Shown: positions 8,036 to 19,100 of the stretch, one piece after another
Position numbering within the stretch: the first letter of the stretch is position 1
Layout of the letters: each line of letters starts with the position of its first letter
Source: Gordonia sputi NBRC 100414
GTDB lineage: Bacteria > Actinomycetota > Actinomycetes > Mycobacteriales > Mycobacteriaceae
DNA: 64,000 nt
Direction: 5' to 3'
Assembly: GCF_000248055.1 (NCBI RefSeq)
Contig: NZ_BAFC01000034.1
Coordinates: 37,548 to 101,547, forward strand
The notes under the pieces: generated by a model
The model's database searches: none
Told to the model about the DNA's origin: nothing
Seen by the model: the letters and a program-made list of their open reading frames with translations, nothing else
Position numbers and translations under genes: made by a program

Positions 8036-10154
8036 GACCTGCGGTTTTGACGAGTTCGATGACCTCTTCGCCGTACTCGTTGAGCTTGGCGGCACCGATA
8101 CCCGAGATCGACACCAGCGCAGCGGAATCCGTCGGCCGCTGCTCTGCGATCGCAAGCAATGTCTTGTCGGAGAACACGACAAAGGCGGGAACCTTCTTCG
8201 AGTCCGCTCGCGTCCGGCGCCACTCCTTGAGCGCCACGAGCAGACCCTCATCGAGATCCGACGGGCAATCGGCGCACCGGCCGAGCAGAGTTGCAGTCGA
8301 ATCGAGCAATCGCGACCCGCACACCCGGCACGTCGGTCCCTTCCGCGGTGCTCGCTTCGACGCCGGTGCGATACGCGACGCGGGCGAGTCGTCGGGCACG
8401 AGGTCGGCGAGGAATCGCGAACGACGTCGTGCTCGACCGCCCTCGTTGCGGGCGATCGCCCATGAGATGTGCAGATGTTCGCGGGCTCGGGTGACGCCGA
8501 CGTAGAAGAGTCGACGCTCCTCCTCGACGTCGTCGAACGATCCCTTGATGGCCTGACTGATCGGCAGCGATCCCTCTGTCAGTCCGACAAGGAACACCGC
8601 ATCCCATTCCAAGCCCTTCGCCGCGTGCAGCGACGACAGCGTGACGCCCTGGACGGTTGGTGGGTGCCGAGCCTGCGACCGCGCGTCGAGTTCTGCGACG
8701 AGCTCGGGCAGTGTCAGGGCGGGATTGTCGGCAAGCATGTCGTCGGCAAGCCCGGACAGCGCACGCAGCGACTGCCAGCGGGCCTTCGCCTGCGCACCCG
8801 TCGGCTCGTCGTCGGACATGCCGAGCTCGCCGAGGACCGATCGCACCACCGTGGCAAGTTCGACGTCGTCGCGGATTCCCCGCTGCGCCACGAGCGAGAG
8901 CTGCCGCATGGCCTGACGGACCTCAGCCCTGGTGAAGAACGCCTCGCCACCACGCACCTGGTACGGGATGCCCGCCTGGGTGAGCGCCTGCTCGTGATTC
9001 TCCGACTGTGCGTTGATTCGGTAGAGAATCGCGATCCCGGAGGCGGGTACACCCGAGTTCATCAGACGCTTGATGGCCGACGCGACGGCCGACGCTTCGC
9101 TCGGCTCGTCGTCGTATTCGGCGAACTCGGGTTCGGGTCCGGCGTCGCGCTGTCCGATCAGTTGCAGTCTCGTCCCGGCGATCCGCCCACGCGCAGCCCC
9201 GATCACCCGGTTGGCGAGGCTGACCACCTGCGGCGTCGACCGATAGTCGCGTTCGAGGCGCACAAGCGTGGCGTCGGGGAATCGGCGGCCGAAATCGAGA
9301 AGGTACTTCGGTGTGGCGCCGGTGAACGTGTAGATCGTCTGGTTGGCGTCGCCGACCACGGTCAGGTCGTCGCGGGGACCGAGCCAGGCGTCGAGCAGAC
9401 CCTGCTGCACCGGCGTCACGTCCTGATACTCGTCGACGACGAAACACCGGTAGCGCGAACGGAATTCGTCGGCAAGCCCGGCGTCGGACTCGATGATCGT
9501 CGTCATGTAGATGAGGAGGTCGTCGAAGTCGAGGAGGCGGTCGCCGTCTGGTGAGACCTTGGCGTCCTCGTAGGCGGCGAAAGCCTTGGCGACCTGCGCG
9601 GCGGGTGCGGGCGTCTCTCTGGTGGCACGGGTGACGGCAGCGACGTAGTCCTCGGGTCCGATGAGCGACGCCTTGGCCCACTCGATCTCCGACATCAGGT
9701 CGCGCACGGTGTCGGTGGAACTGTCGAGTCCGGCTTTGCGTGCCGCACGTCCGACAAGTGGGAACTTGTTGTCGAGCAGCTCCCACGACGCACTGCCGAA
9801 CGCGCGCGGCCAGAAGTAGCGGAGCTGGCGCATGGCCGCAGCGTGGAACGTCTGCGCCAACACGCTCGGACCGCCGGCGCCGACGCCGAGCGACCTCAGC
9901 CTGCCGCGCATCTCCCCCGCCGCCCGCGCCGTGAACGTCACGGCGAGCACCTGACCGGGATTGACCTGCCCCTGATCGATCAGATACGCGATGCGTCGCG
10001 TGATGGTGCGCGTCTTGCCGGTACCCGCACCCGCCAGCACACACACCGGACCGCGCGGCGCGAGGACTGCGGCCCGCTGCTCGGGGTCGAGTCCGTCGAG
10101 GATGCTGCGGTCACGTGCGCGGGGCGATGAGGGGCTGTCGGACACGGGTTCCAC
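8028..10154 (-). CDS. uvrD2: ATP-dependent DNA helicase UvrD2
   Basis: 708 residues. The N-terminal superfamily 1A motor has Walker [16 protein letters not shown] (about residue 36), [13 protein letters not shown], and motif [13 protein letters not shown]. It is followed by a tetracysteine zinc motif (CRVCGSRLL...CADC) and a C-terminal HRDC domain ([20 protein letters not shown]). Helicase, CxxC...CxxC and HRDC together define actinobacterial UvrD2, a DNA-repair helicase whose mycobacterial form uses the tetracysteine segment. The start is GTG 10154, with CGGGG 7 nt before it; longer frames would run into the divergent mycoredoxin promoter. A GTG at 10145 is also possible. Confidence 0.93.
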   Translation of the reverse strand: MEPVSDSPSSPRARDRSILDGLDPEQRAAVLAPRGPVCVLAGAGTGKTRTITRRIAYLIDQGQVNPGQVLAVTFTARAAGEMRGRLRSLGVGAGGPSVLAQTFHAAAMRQLRYFWPRAFGSASWELLDNKFPLVGRAARKAGLDSSTDTVRDLMSEIEWAKASLIGPEDYVAAVTRATRETPAPAAQVAKAFAAYEDAKVSPDGDRLLDFDDLLIYMTTIIESDAGLADEFRSRYRCFVVDEYQDVTPVQQGLLDAWLGPRDDLTVVGDANQTIYTFTGATPKYLLDFGRRFPDATLVRLERDYRSTPQVVSLANRVIGAARGRIAGTRLQLIGQRDAGPEPEFAEYDDEPSEASAVASAIKRLMNSGVPASGIAILYRINAQSENHEQALTQAGIPYQVRGGEAFFTRAEVRQAMRQLSLVAQRGIRDDVELATVVRSVLGELGMSDDEPTGAQAKARWQSLRALSGLADDMLADNPALTLPELVAELDARSQARHPPTVQGVTLSSLHAAKGLEWDAVFLVGLTEGSLPISQAIKGSFDDVEEERRLFYVGVTRAREHLHISWAIARNEGGRARRRSRFLADLVPDDSPASRIAPASKRAPRKGPTCRVCGSRLLDSTATLLGRCADCPSDLDEGLLVALKEWRRTRADSKKVPAFVVFSDKTLLAIAEQRPTDSAALVSISGIGAAKLNEYGEEVIELVKTAGQK

Positions 10155-10237
10155 TATGGCACCCCGATACGACGCCGACGCCGGCCCGTTCACCGCTGTC
10201 CACAAGCGCGCCACACCCTCACCGTGGAGACAGGTCG

Positions 10238-10263
10238 GGAACACGCGCCGACGAGTTCGTGTT
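10238..10263 (+). promoter_or_regulatory. SigH-type promoter of mycoredoxin
   Basis: GGAAC at 10238-10242, a spacer of exactly 18 nt, then GTT at 10261-10263. This matches the SigH/SigR consensus GGAA(T/C)-N18-GTT. The predicted transcript start is at or next to the ATG at 10273, so the mRNA would be leaderless. Confidence 0.72.
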
Positions 10264-10272
10264 GTGGATGCC

Positions 10273-10539
10273 ATGAGCGAGACATCTGAGAATCAGACCC
10301 CCGCCGCACTGACGATGTACACCACGTCGTGGTGCGGCTACTGCGCGCGACTCAAGACGGCCCTGCGCAGCTCGGGCCTCGAGTGGACCGAGATCGACAT
10401 CGAGCGCAACCCCGACGCCGCAGAGTTCGTCGGCAGCGTCAACGGCGGCAACCACGTGGTCCCGACGGTCCAGTACGCCGACGGCACGACCGCCACGAAC
10501 CCATCGATCACCGACGTCAAGAAGAAGCTCGGCGTCTGA
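10273..10539 (+). CDS. mrx1: Mycoredoxin (glutaredoxin-like)
   Basis: 88 residues, the usual size. A thioredoxin fold with the active site WCGYC at about residues 19-23, the cis-Pro in [11 protein letters not shown] and a TNPS segment matches mycoredoxin-1, which reduces mixed disulfides between proteins and mycothiol. It is divergent from uvrD2 and convergent with nudC. A SigH-type promoter places its predicted transcript start at the ATG, which fits a thiol-stress gene controlled by the sigH-rshA pair at 34920-35995. Confidence 0.9.
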   Translation: MSETSENQTPAALTMYTTSWCGYCARLKTALRSSGLEWTEIDIERNPDAAEFVGSVNGGNHVVPTVQYADGTTATNPSITDVKKKLGV

Positions 10540-10550
10540 GACAGGCCCGG

Positions 10551-11489
10551 TCAGGCGGGCGTGCGCGCCCAGGCCTCGACCAGCGCCCGCGCGATGGAGA
10601 TCGAGCCGGGCAGCAGTAGCCGAGGGGCGTCCTCGCCGTCGGCGACGTCGGGTTCGGGCATGCCCCGCAGCCATTCGTCGCCGCGGTCGAGCGCGTCGAG
10701 TACCTCGGCGCGCGTGAACCATTGCGCGTCGCCGATCTCGCCGTCGAGAAACTGGAGCGGTTCGGCGGGGTCGCCGAGCGCGGAGAAACCGAGCATCAGT
10801 GATCTGGGGAACGGCCACGGCTGCGATCCCAGGTATCGCGGCTCGCTCACGGTGATCCCGACCTCTTCGTGAACCTCTCGGATCACGCACTGCTCCAACG
10901 ACTCTCCCGGTTCGACGAAGCCCGCGAGCGTTGAGTACCACCGGTCGGGCCAGACGGCCTGACGTCCGAGCAGGATTCGGTCGGCGCCGTCGTGGACGAC
11001 GGTGATGATCGCGGGGTCGGTGCGCGGGAACTCGTCGACGCCGGTCTCCGGATTGCGACGCACCCAACCGCCACGTGCCGGGACGGTTGGGGAGCCGTTG
11101 ACGGGTGAAAACCGTGCTGTCGCATGCCAGTTCAAGATACCGAGCGCGGTGGCCAGGAGTCCGGCCTCGTCGGCGTCGAGTCGGGAGGCTCCGCGTCGAG
11201 GATCGGCGGTCTTGCCGTCGAGTGCTTCGACCCTGATCGTCCACAGGTCGGTGTCGGTGTGTGCGAGGAAGACCGCATCGGCCGGAGGCTCGTCTCCGAA
11301 CTCAGAACTGTCGACCCACCGCAGCGCCCCGTCGGGCTCGACGGGATAGCGACCGCCGGTATCGATGCGAAGTACGCGCGCTGTCGGCCAGCCTGCGAGC
11401 ATACGGTCGGGTTCGTCGCGGACCTCGTCGGCACGGTCAAACGTGCCTCGAGACAGCAGCGGCGGTTGGTCGAAGACAAAGGCGCCCAT
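10551..11489 (-). CDS. nudC: NAD(+)/NADH diphosphatase (NudC family Nudix)
   Basis: 312 residues. The Nudix box is GFVEPGESLEQCVIREVHEEVGI-like (about residues 197-219; key residues G, E, R and EExG all present). It is followed by the NADH-pyrophosphatase signature SQPWPFPRSLM. The enzyme splits NAD(H) to NMN(H) and AMP and can remove NAD caps from RNA. The zinc-ribbon cysteines of E. coli NudC are absent: the corresponding stretch, HATARFSPVNGSPTVPARGG, has none. The start is ATG 11489 (MGAFVFDQPPLL). It lies convergent with mycoredoxin. Confidence 0.9.
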   Translation of the reverse strand: MGAFVFDQPPLLSRGTFDRADEVRDEPDRMLAGWPTARVLRIDTGGRYPVEPDGALRWVDSSEFGDEPPADAVFLAHTDTDLWTIRVEALDGKTADPRRGASRLDADEAGLLATALGILNWHATARFSPVNGSPTVPARGGWVRRNPETGVDEFPRTDPAIITVVHDGADRILLGRQAVWPDRWYSTLAGFVEPGESLEQCVIREVHEEVGITVSEPRYLGSQPWPFPRSLMLGFSALGDPAEPLQFLDGEIGDAQWFTRAEVLDALDRGDEWLRGMPEPDVADGEDAPRLLLPGSISIARALVEAWARTPA

Positions 11490-11529
11490 GAAGACTGTTC
11501 TACCCTGACTCACTCGCCGGTGGCGAACC

Positions 11530-12600
11530 TCAGTCGCCCGCGCCCTTGCGGACGTACAGCAGCCGGTCGCCCGCCTCGATCTGCTCGACCTCGCTGTCGT
11601 CGACGCGGTGCAGCACACCGTTACGCAGCACGCCGAGGACGATGTCGCGGGTGTGGGCGGGCGAGCCTCCCGTTTCCGTCGGATCGACTTCGCGTTCGGC
11701 GATCGCATACCCGGCGTCGGGAGTCAGCAGGTCCTCGATCACCTCGACGACTGACGGCGTCATGGTCGCGATACCGAGGAGCCTGCCCGCAGTCTCCGAC
11801 GACACGACCACCGAGTTCGCACCCGACTGCCGCATCAGGTGCGTGTTCTCCGACTCCCTGATCGACGCGACGATCTTCGCGCGCGGGTTGAGTTCGCGCG
11901 CCGTGAGCGTGGCGAGAACGGCGGTGTCGTCGCGATTGGCGGCCACGACGATGCTGGCGGCGTGCGCGACACCCGCCAGCCGCAGCACGTCGGACTTCGT
12001 GGCGTCGCCGCGAACCGTCACGAGACCGTCGGCCTCCGCATGCTCGAGGACTCCCGGGTTGTTGTCGACGACGACGATCTCGGCCGGCTTGATGCCGTCG
12101 CCGATCATCGCGTCGACCGCGCTACGACCCTTGGTGCCGTACCCGATGACGACGGTGTGGTTGCGCAAGTTGTTCCTCCAGCGCTGGATTTTAAGAGCTT
12201 GGCGGGACCGCTCGGTCAGCACCTCGAGCGTCGTACCGATCAACACGATCAGGAACAGCACGCGTAGCGGAGTGATGATCAGCAGGTTGAGCAGGCGAGC
12301 CGACGGACTGAACGGAGTGATGTCGCCGTAGCCGGTGGTCGACAACGTCACAGCCGAGTAATACATCGCGTCGAGAAACGAGAGCTCGTTATCTTGAACG
12401 TCGCGGTAGCCGCTGCGGTCGACGTAGACGAGAACGGCCGTGAAGAACAGCGCGACTACCGCGAAGATGACCCGACGCCCGATGGCCCGAGCCGGACTCT
12501 GCTTGAGCTCCGGAATACGGACGACGCCGACGAGTGCGTAGTCGGGGCCGTCGGACAGCTCCTCGCCCCGCCATCGACGTCGGAATCCGCGTCCGCGCAT
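11530..12600 (-). CDS. Potassium channel with RCK/TrkA domains (Rv3200c-like)
   Basis: 356 residues. There are two membrane helices (about residues 38-58 and 103-125) around a pore loop with the selectivity filter LSTTGYGD. Then come a TrkA-N (RCK) Rossmann domain, HTVVIGYGTKGRSAVDAM, with the acidic VVVDNNPGVLEH, and a TrkA-C domain near the end (DSEVEQIEAGDRLLYVRKG). It is a 2-TM ligand-gated K+ channel of the inner membrane. The start is the ATG with AAGGTGG 8 nt upstream. It follows adnB on the same strand. Confidence 0.88.
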   Translation of the reverse strand: MRGRGFRRRWRGEELSDGPDYALVGVVRIPELKQSPARAIGRRVIFAVVALFFTAVLVYVDRSGYRDVQDNELSFLDAMYYSAVTLSTTGYGDITPFSPSARLLNLLIITPLRVLFLIVLIGTTLEVLTERSRQALKIQRWRNNLRNHTVVIGYGTKGRSAVDAMIGDGIKPAEIVVVDNNPGVLEHAEADGLVTVRGDATKSDVLRLAGVAHAASIVVAANRDDTAVLATLTARELNPRAKIVASIRESENTHLMRQSGANSVVVSSETAGRLLGIATMTPSVVEVIEDLLTPDAGYAIAEREVDPTETGGSPAHTRDIVLGVLRNGVLHRVDDSEVEQIEAGDRLLYVRKGAGD

Positions 12601-12655
12601 CAGCCGAACCACCTTTGCTTCACAGGGTGTGAATCTAATGCATCCGGGAGGTGTA

Positions 12656-15600
12656 TCACTGATCCGACTCTCGCGCGAGCAGCGCGACGAGATCGTCATG
12701 GTCGGGCAACACCTCGGGCTCGAGCGTGTAGTTGTGCCGGACGTAGTGGAACGCAGCGCTCACCCGATCCACCGGAACACCTGCGAGCTGCGCCCACGCA
12801 ATCCGATAGGCGGCGAGCTGAATGTCGACGGATTCTCGTTGCGCACCACCGACGGTCGAGTCGTTCGACGCCCCGTCACGCCGACCACCGGGTACCGCAC
12901 CCGTCTTCCAGTCGACGACGACCCACGAGCCGTCGGGTTCGGCGAACACCGCGTCGATCCGGCCGCGGATCACCGTGTCGCCGATGACCGTCTCGAACGG
13001 GACCTCGACCTCGCTGGGATTGCGCGACGCCCACTTCGACGCCAGGAACGCCTCGCGCAGCGCGTCGAGGTCGGCGTCCGGCGAGGCCGACGAGTCGGCG
13101 GCACCCGGTAGTTCGTCGATATCGAGCAGCCGCGTCGCACCGAACCACCGCTCCACCCATGCGTGGAAAGCGGTACCGCGGCGTGCCGTCGGATTGGGCC
13201 GGAACGGCGTCGGACGGCGGAGTCGTCGTGCGAATTCCCTTTCGTCCGAGTCGAGTTCGACGAGTTGGCTGACCGACAGGTGCGTCGGGAGCGCGACGTC
13301 GACGAAGGCCTGGTTGCCTCGGTAATGCTCGGCGAGCAGGGCGTCGACCTCCGCTCTCCACTGCGCGATCTCGGATTCTTCTGCGGTCTCAGGGTCTTGC
13401 CCGTGTGCCGCCGACTCGGTGCCGCTGTCGGCGGGTGCGTCGAAGAGCGCCGGAGCACTGCGCGCGGCGACCGCATCGAGGACGAGTCGGGCCGCCGCGT
13501 CGACTCCTTCGCGACGCGCACCCAGCCGATCCGCGGGCCACGGCGCACGAATGGTCTGCTCGGCCAACGGGTTCGTCGCACCGTCTTCCGGTGGCGGGGC
13601 GAGCTCGTCGATGCTGAGGCCCTCGGAATCGACGGCAGGGTCGGCGATGGCGTCGGAGACGATGGCGACGAGCTCGTCGAAGAATTCCGACCCGCCGCGC
13701 GGTTTGTCGCCGGTCTCGCTCCAGTGATGCGCCGAGACGAGCAGATCGTGGCGCGCTCGCGTCAACGCGACGTAGAGGAGTCGACGATCCTCCTCCAGCC
13801 TGCGCTCGTCGATCGCCTCCTTGTGCAGAGTCAGCGCCTCGGCGAGTTCTTTGCGGTTGCTGATGCCCGCGGCTGCGAGGTCGAAGGTGGGGAAGCCCTC
13901 CCCCGTCCCCGGTTCCGCGAGGTCGCCACGCAGCGGTCCCGGCAACTCCTTGGCGCTGCGCATCCACGTCGTATCGGCCCGCCCACCGGGGAAGATCCGT
14001 GCCGCGACGTGCGGCAGCGCGACGACATCCCACTCGAGCCCCTTGGCCGCATGCACCGTGAGGATCTGGACGCGTTGCTCGGCCACCTCGATCCTGCCGG
14101 GCTCGAGTCCCTTCTCGATGGTCTCGGCGGTGTCGAGAAAGGCCAGCAGGCCCGGCAGATTCGCGCCGGGACGGTCGGCGTACGCGGTGACGTACTCGGC
14201 AAAGGCGTCGAGATGTTCGCGTCCGGTGATCGCACCGCGCATGCGACGAGCCCTGATCTGAGCCTCGATGCCGACACCGATCGTGTTCTCGACGTCGGCG
14301 ACGAGCTCGGGCAGCGGCTGGCCGATGCGCCTGCGCAGCGCCTCGAGCTGCGCGCCGAACGCCCGGATACGGGCGTATCCCTGCGGTGTGTACGCCTCCG
14401 GATCGCCCGGATCGACGACGGCGTCGGCGATTCCGGCACGGTCGACGACCTCGGTCGGCAGCACGGCGTCGAGCGCGGCGTCGAGTTCTTCGCGGCTGGT
14501 GACAGCACCACCGGATGCCGCGAAGGCGTCGGCGGCGAGGTTGGTGGCACACCGCCACAGTGCGGCGATGTCGGCGGCGCCCAACTGCCAGCGCGCGCCG
14601 GTCAGGAGTCGCATCGCTGCGGTCCCGGCCATCGGATCCGCCATCAACCGCAGCGTCGCGACGACGTCCTCGATCTCCGGTACGTGGAGCAACCCGCCGA
14701 TACCGATCACCTCGGCCGGGATTCCCCGACTCTCGAGTTCGTCCGCCAACGGCGCCGAATCCTCGTTGCGGCGCACCAGGATCGCGACGGTCGGCGGGTC
14801 GACGCCGTCGCGCTCGGCATCACGGTAGTGACGTTCGATGGCCTCCCCCAGCCATGCCCGCTCGTCGACCACCGTCGAGGTGAGGGCCATCGAGACCGTT
14901 CCCGACGGCGCGTCGGGTCGCGGGCGCAGCACGCTGACCGGAATTCCCCTGCGCCGCAACTCTTCCGAGGTCCGGTTCGCGAGCTCGAGCGTGTGCGAGG
15001 GGTTGCGCCAACTCGTGAGCAGCTCGAGCCGCTCCGACGGCCTGCCGTCGGAGCGCGGGAAATCGGCGGTGAAGCGGGGAAGGTTGGCCGCCGACGCGCC
15101 GCGCCAGCCGTAGATGGACTGGATCGGATCGCCGACCGCCGTGACAGCGACCGTCGGAACACGTTCGCCTCCAGACGCTTTCGTACCCGCACCACCGAAC
15201 AGCGTCGACAACAGGATTCGCTGCGAATGGCCTGTGTCCTGGTACTCGTCGAGCAGCACGGCACGGAAGGACCGCCGCTCACCCGCCGCAACGTCCGGAT
15301 TGCGTTGCACCAGTTGGGCGGCCAGCGACATCTGACTGCCGAAGTCGAGTGCGGACTGTTCACGCATCGCGTCGCGCAGCGCCGCCACCATCGGCAGCAG
15401 TTCACGGCGTTCGTCGATGACCTCCTGGATCTTGACGAGGTCTTTGCTCGGCGCCGCACGCTGCCTCGGGCCGGGCGGCAATGTGTCGACCATCGACCGC
15501 AGGTCGTCGCCCCACGCGGTCAGCGTGTCGAGATCGACGAGATGTTCGGCCATCTCGCCGTGCAACCGCAGCACTGCCTCGGTCACGCCGGAGGGCACTT

Positions 15601-16117
15601 TGGTGGTGTGCAACGGGCCGGTCCAGTTCGACACGATCGAGAACGCGAGTTGCCACAGCTCGGTCTCGCTCAGCAGCGTCGAACTCGGTTCGACGGGCAG
15701 CAGCAGCCCGTAGTCGGCGATGAGCCTGCCCGCGTACGCGTGATAGGTGCTCACCTCGGGGTCGGCCGAACGCAGCCGCGCGGCCAGCATGCCGTCGGGG
15801 TCCCAGTTCACCAGGGCTGGCGACCCCGCGAGCATCGAGAGTCGACGCCGAATGCGGGCGCCCAGTTCGCTGGCCGCCTTGCGGGTGAACGTGAGTCCGA
15901 GGATCTCGTCGGGTGAGACCAGCCCGTTGGCGACGAGCCACACGACCCGCGACGCCATGGTCTCGGTCTTGCCCGCACCGGCACCGGCGACCACGAGCAG
16001 CGGTTCCAGCGGCGCCTCGATCACCGCGACCTGTTCGGGTGTCGGCGAGGGCAATCCGAGCGCTGCGGCAAGCGAAGTCGCGGAGACACGCGCGCGCCGC
16101 ACATCGACGTCAGTCAT
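12656..16117 (-). CDS. adnB: AdnB subunit of the AdnAB helicase-nuclease
   Basis: 1153 residues. The N-terminal UvrD-like motor has VVAGAGAGKTETMASRVVW (Walker A, about residues 41-59), LLDEYQDTGHSQ (Walker B) and LLYVALTRARHD (motif VI). The C-terminal RecB-like nuclease has GRIDAVFAEPDGSWVVVDWK followed by TG and QLAAYRIAW. AdnAB is the mycobacterial heterodimer that resects double-strand breaks; AdnB supplies the main motor. Its ATG overlaps the end of adnA by 8 bp, which implies translational coupling. A long open frame on the opposite strand (13163-15916) is a GC-bias shadow. Confidence 0.93.
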   Translation of the reverse strand: MTDVDVRRARVSATSLAAALGLPSPTPEQVAVIEAPLEPLLVVAGAGAGKTETMASRVVWLVANGLVSPDEILGLTFTRKAASELGARIRRRLSMLAGSPALVNWDPDGMLAARLRSADPEVSTYHAYAGRLIADYGLLLPVEPSSTLLSETELWQLAFSIVSNWTGPLHTTKVPSGVTEAVLRLHGEMAEHLVDLDTLTAWGDDLRSMVDTLPPGPRQRAAPSKDLVKIQEVIDERRELLPMVAALRDAMREQSALDFGSQMSLAAQLVQRNPDVAAGERRSFRAVLLDEYQDTGHSQRILLSTLFGGAGTKASGGERVPTVAVTAVGDPIQSIYGWRGASAANLPRFTADFPRSDGRPSERLELLTSWRNPSHTLELANRTSEELRRRGIPVSVLRPRPDAPSGTVSMALTSTVVDERAWLGEAIERHYRDAERDGVDPPTVAILVRRNEDSAPLADELESRGIPAEVIGIGGLLHVPEIEDVVATLRLMADPMAGTAAMRLLTGARWQLGAADIAALWRCATNLAADAFAASGGAVTSREELDAALDAVLPTEVVDRAGIADAVVDPGDPEAYTPQGYARIRAFGAQLEALRRRIGQPLPELVADVENTIGVGIEAQIRARRMRGAITGREHLDAFAEYVTAYADRPGANLPGLLAFLDTAETIEKGLEPGRIEVAEQRVQILTVHAAKGLEWDVVALPHVAARIFPGGRADTTWMRSAKELPGPLRGDLAEPGTGEGFPTFDLAAAGISNRKELAEALTLHKEAIDERRLEEDRRLLYVALTRARHDLLVSAHHWSETGDKPRGGSEFFDELVAIVSDAIADPAVDSEGLSIDELAPPPEDGATNPLAEQTIRAPWPADRLGARREGVDAAARLVLDAVAARSAPALFDAPADSGTESAAHGQDPETAEESEIAQWRAEVDALLAEHYRGNQAFVDVALPTHLSVSQLVELDSDEREFARRLRRPTPFRPNPTARRGTAFHAWVERWFGATRLLDIDELPGAADSSASPDADLDALREAFLASKWASRNPSEVEVPFETVIGDTVIRGRIDAVFAEPDGSWVVVDWKTGAVPGGRRDGASNDSTVGGAQRESVDIQLAAYRIAWAQLAGVPVDRVSAAFHYVRHNYTLEPEVLPDHDDLVALLARESDQ

Positions 16118-19100
16118 CGATCACCGCCTTGCCACGCAACTGCGCGGGACAACTCGTGTGCAGTGCGCAGTGCGCGCAGCCAGGGTTAGGCGTCGCGTCG
16201 AACACCGGCCCGACGCTCGCCTTGGCCGCCGACCGCACCACACCGATCCACTCATCGAGCAGTTCCGGTGTCAGCGGAGGTTGGACACGCTCGGCCGCGC
16301 CCGTCGACGTATTGTTCGCCGACACGAACACCAGGCGCCCACCCCCGGGTTCGAGCGTGCCGTCGGTGTCGGGCGGAAACTGCGCCGCACCGCCGTGCGC
16401 AAGCGCCACCTGGTAGGCGGCGAGCTGTGCGTGCTCCTCGGCATCGGCGCGCGACACCGCGGTCTTCGCGGTCTTCACATCCACGACGACGGGCCTGCCC
16501 GACGAGTCGGCCTCGAGTCGGTCGACGCGACCACGCAGCCGCACCGGTGGATCGTCGTCGACGCCGGGCACCGTGGCGTCGATGGCCGATTCGACACCAC
16601 GCTCCCGCAGTTCGTCGCGCGAAATACGCAGCCAGTCACGGAAATTGGTGAGCATCTCCTCCGCTCGTTCCAACTCGTGCGCCGAGTACCACGCCGCTCC
16701 GGTGTCGACGCGCTCCCAGATGTCGCGCAACGCGCCGGTCACCTCGGCCGGGTCGATGTTGCCCGCAACCGCCTGCACGAGCGTGTGCACCAGGCTGCCC
16801 GCGATGGCGGGTGTCGCATCGCCGTCGCGCCCACCGTTGCGTTCGAGCAGCCAGCGCAGCGAGCACCTGCTCAAACTCTCGATATTCGACGGCGACAAAG
16901 TGATCGGCCCGTCGTCGGGGCGCCACAGCGGCGCATCGGTGCTCACCTCTGCCAGACCGAACCAGTCACGCGGGTGCGCTCCCGGGATGTCGGAATCGGC
17001 AAGTGTGGCAAGGAGTTCGGCGGCCGCCCTGGTGCGCTCGTCGAGTTCTGGCTCCTGCGCACCGGCGATGACCACGGACCGCAGGGTGGCCACCAACGAC
17101 GGAAGCGACAGCACACGGTCGACGCCGGGATCGAGCGCGACGCCCTCCATGACCTGCGGCGCATCTGCGTCCGTGTCGGACTCGCCACCGAGCGCCGCCG
17201 CGATCTCGGCGACGAACCTCGACGGCGATGCGTCGCCGCTACCGTCCTCGACCGCTGTGACGAGAAGTCGACGCCGCGCCCGCGTGCACGCGACGAGCAA
17301 CAGACGCCGCTCGTCCGCGAGTGCCCCGGCACCACGCGTGACGACGTCGATCCCGTCTGGTGCGACGCCGTCGAGCAGGTCGACGAGCTCAGCGGTGGCG
17401 AGCACGCTGCCCCGACTCCGCAGCGACGGCCAGAGCCCGTCGAGGACACCCGCGACAGCGACGACCTCCCACTCGCGGCCCGCCGCAGCATGCGCGGACA
17501 GGACCGTCACCGAATCGGCTGCCGCAGAAGCGGTTCGGGAATCGCGGGGGATCTGCAACTGGCTCAAGTAGTGCACGAAAGCCGCGGGCCCCGCAGACGG
17601 GAGCGTGTCGGCGAAGTCGCCCGCCGCCTCGAACATCGCCATCATCGCGTCGAGATCGCGGTCGGCCTGTTCACCTGCGGGCCCACCCCTGATCGCGCTG
17701 CCGACCCACCGACGCTCGAGCCCACTCGCCTGCCACGCGGCCCACAGGGTCTCCTCGACGCCGCGGCGGGCACCATGAGCCCGCTGCGCTGCAGCTATCA
17801 CGTCGAGCGCGCGCCGCAACGGTGCGGCCTCGGCGTCGGATAGCGCGCGCAGGTAACGCTGCGCGACCTCGTCGTCGAGCAGTGCCTCCCGCAACGATGT
17901 CAACGAATCACGTTGCGCCGCAGCCTCACCCGCGACATCTCCGGCCGAGGATGCGTCACGCTCCGCCTTCTCGTCGCACCTGCGCACACCACGACGCAGT
18001 CGGCGCATCGCGCCCGGATCGGCAGCTCCGATGGGGCCGGTCAGCAACGCGACGGTGTCGTCGATGGAGAACGTCTCGTCGGGAGAAGGAGCTACCTCTG
18101 CTGCATCCGAGCGCGCCGCGACCGCGCACAGCACCGTCATCAGCGCCGCAACGGAACGTTGCCGGTGGATCGGCAGATCGGAGGTGGGCGTCGTGAGCGG
18201 GACGCCCGCGGATCGGAACGCTCGACGCAGCGCAGGCAATGCCAGGTGCACAGAGCGCACGATGACCGCCATGTCCGACCACGGGACACCCTCGAACAGG
18301 TGGGCGCGGCGCAGCAGGTCGGCGACGGCCGTCGCCTCCTTGGCCGCCGACGAGAACACCCTGACCGCCGCGCCTGCGTCGTCGTCCGCCGTTGCCGACG
18401 CCCGTGGATAGGAATGCGGCCGGGCACCGGGGAGCCGCGACGCGAGCGCTCGGCCGACCTCGCCGATGTCGGGGTGCGAACGGAAATCCTCGCTCAGCAC
18501 GACGTCGCGTTCGGATCCTGGATCGGCCAGTCCGTCGGCGAAACGCGGACTCGCACCACGGAATCCGAAGATCGACTGGTCGGTGTCGGCGGCGATGATC
18601 GTCGACTCGGTTCCGGTGCCGACGAGTCGGACGAGTTCTGCTGCCTGCGGGTCGAGGTGCTGTGCGTCGTCGACGATCAGGTGCCGGATGCGATTGCGCT
18701 GACCCGCGAGGAGCTCGGGATCTGTCGCGAACGCCGACAGCGCCGACCCGACCAGCTCGGCGGCGTCGACCGCGGGCGCCGACGCACCGGGAGTCGCGAG
18801 CCCCACGGCCCCGCGCAACAGCATGTTCTGCTCGTACTGTGCGTATGCCCGCGCCGCGGCGACCCATTCGGGTCGGCGATGTGTGCGGCCGAGCGACGCG
18901 AGTTCTTCCGGGCCGACGCCACGCTCGGCAGCCCGCATCATGAGGTCGCGCAATGCCTGCGCGAAGCCGTCGGTGCCCAGCGCGGGACGTAGCAGCTTCG
19001 GCCAGTAGCCCGCACCGTCTTCGATATCGCCCGCGAGCAGTTCGCGCAGCACGACGTCTTGCTCCGAACCGGTGATCAGACGGGGCGGCGGATTGCCGTG

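Noticed and set aside
8469..9554. 361-codon plus-strand frame opposite uvrD2
   Set aside because: Antisense shadow; uvrD2 motifs are intact on the minus strand.
13163..15916. 917-codon open frame on the plus strand, opposite adnB
   Set aside because: It is a GC-bias shadow of adnB. It is Arg/Gly-rich, has no domain and no ribosome binding site, and adnB has intact helicase and nuclease motifs.
15747..17843. 698-codon plus-strand frame opposite adnA
   Set aside because: Arg/His-rich low-complexity translation antisense to a gene with clear motifs.
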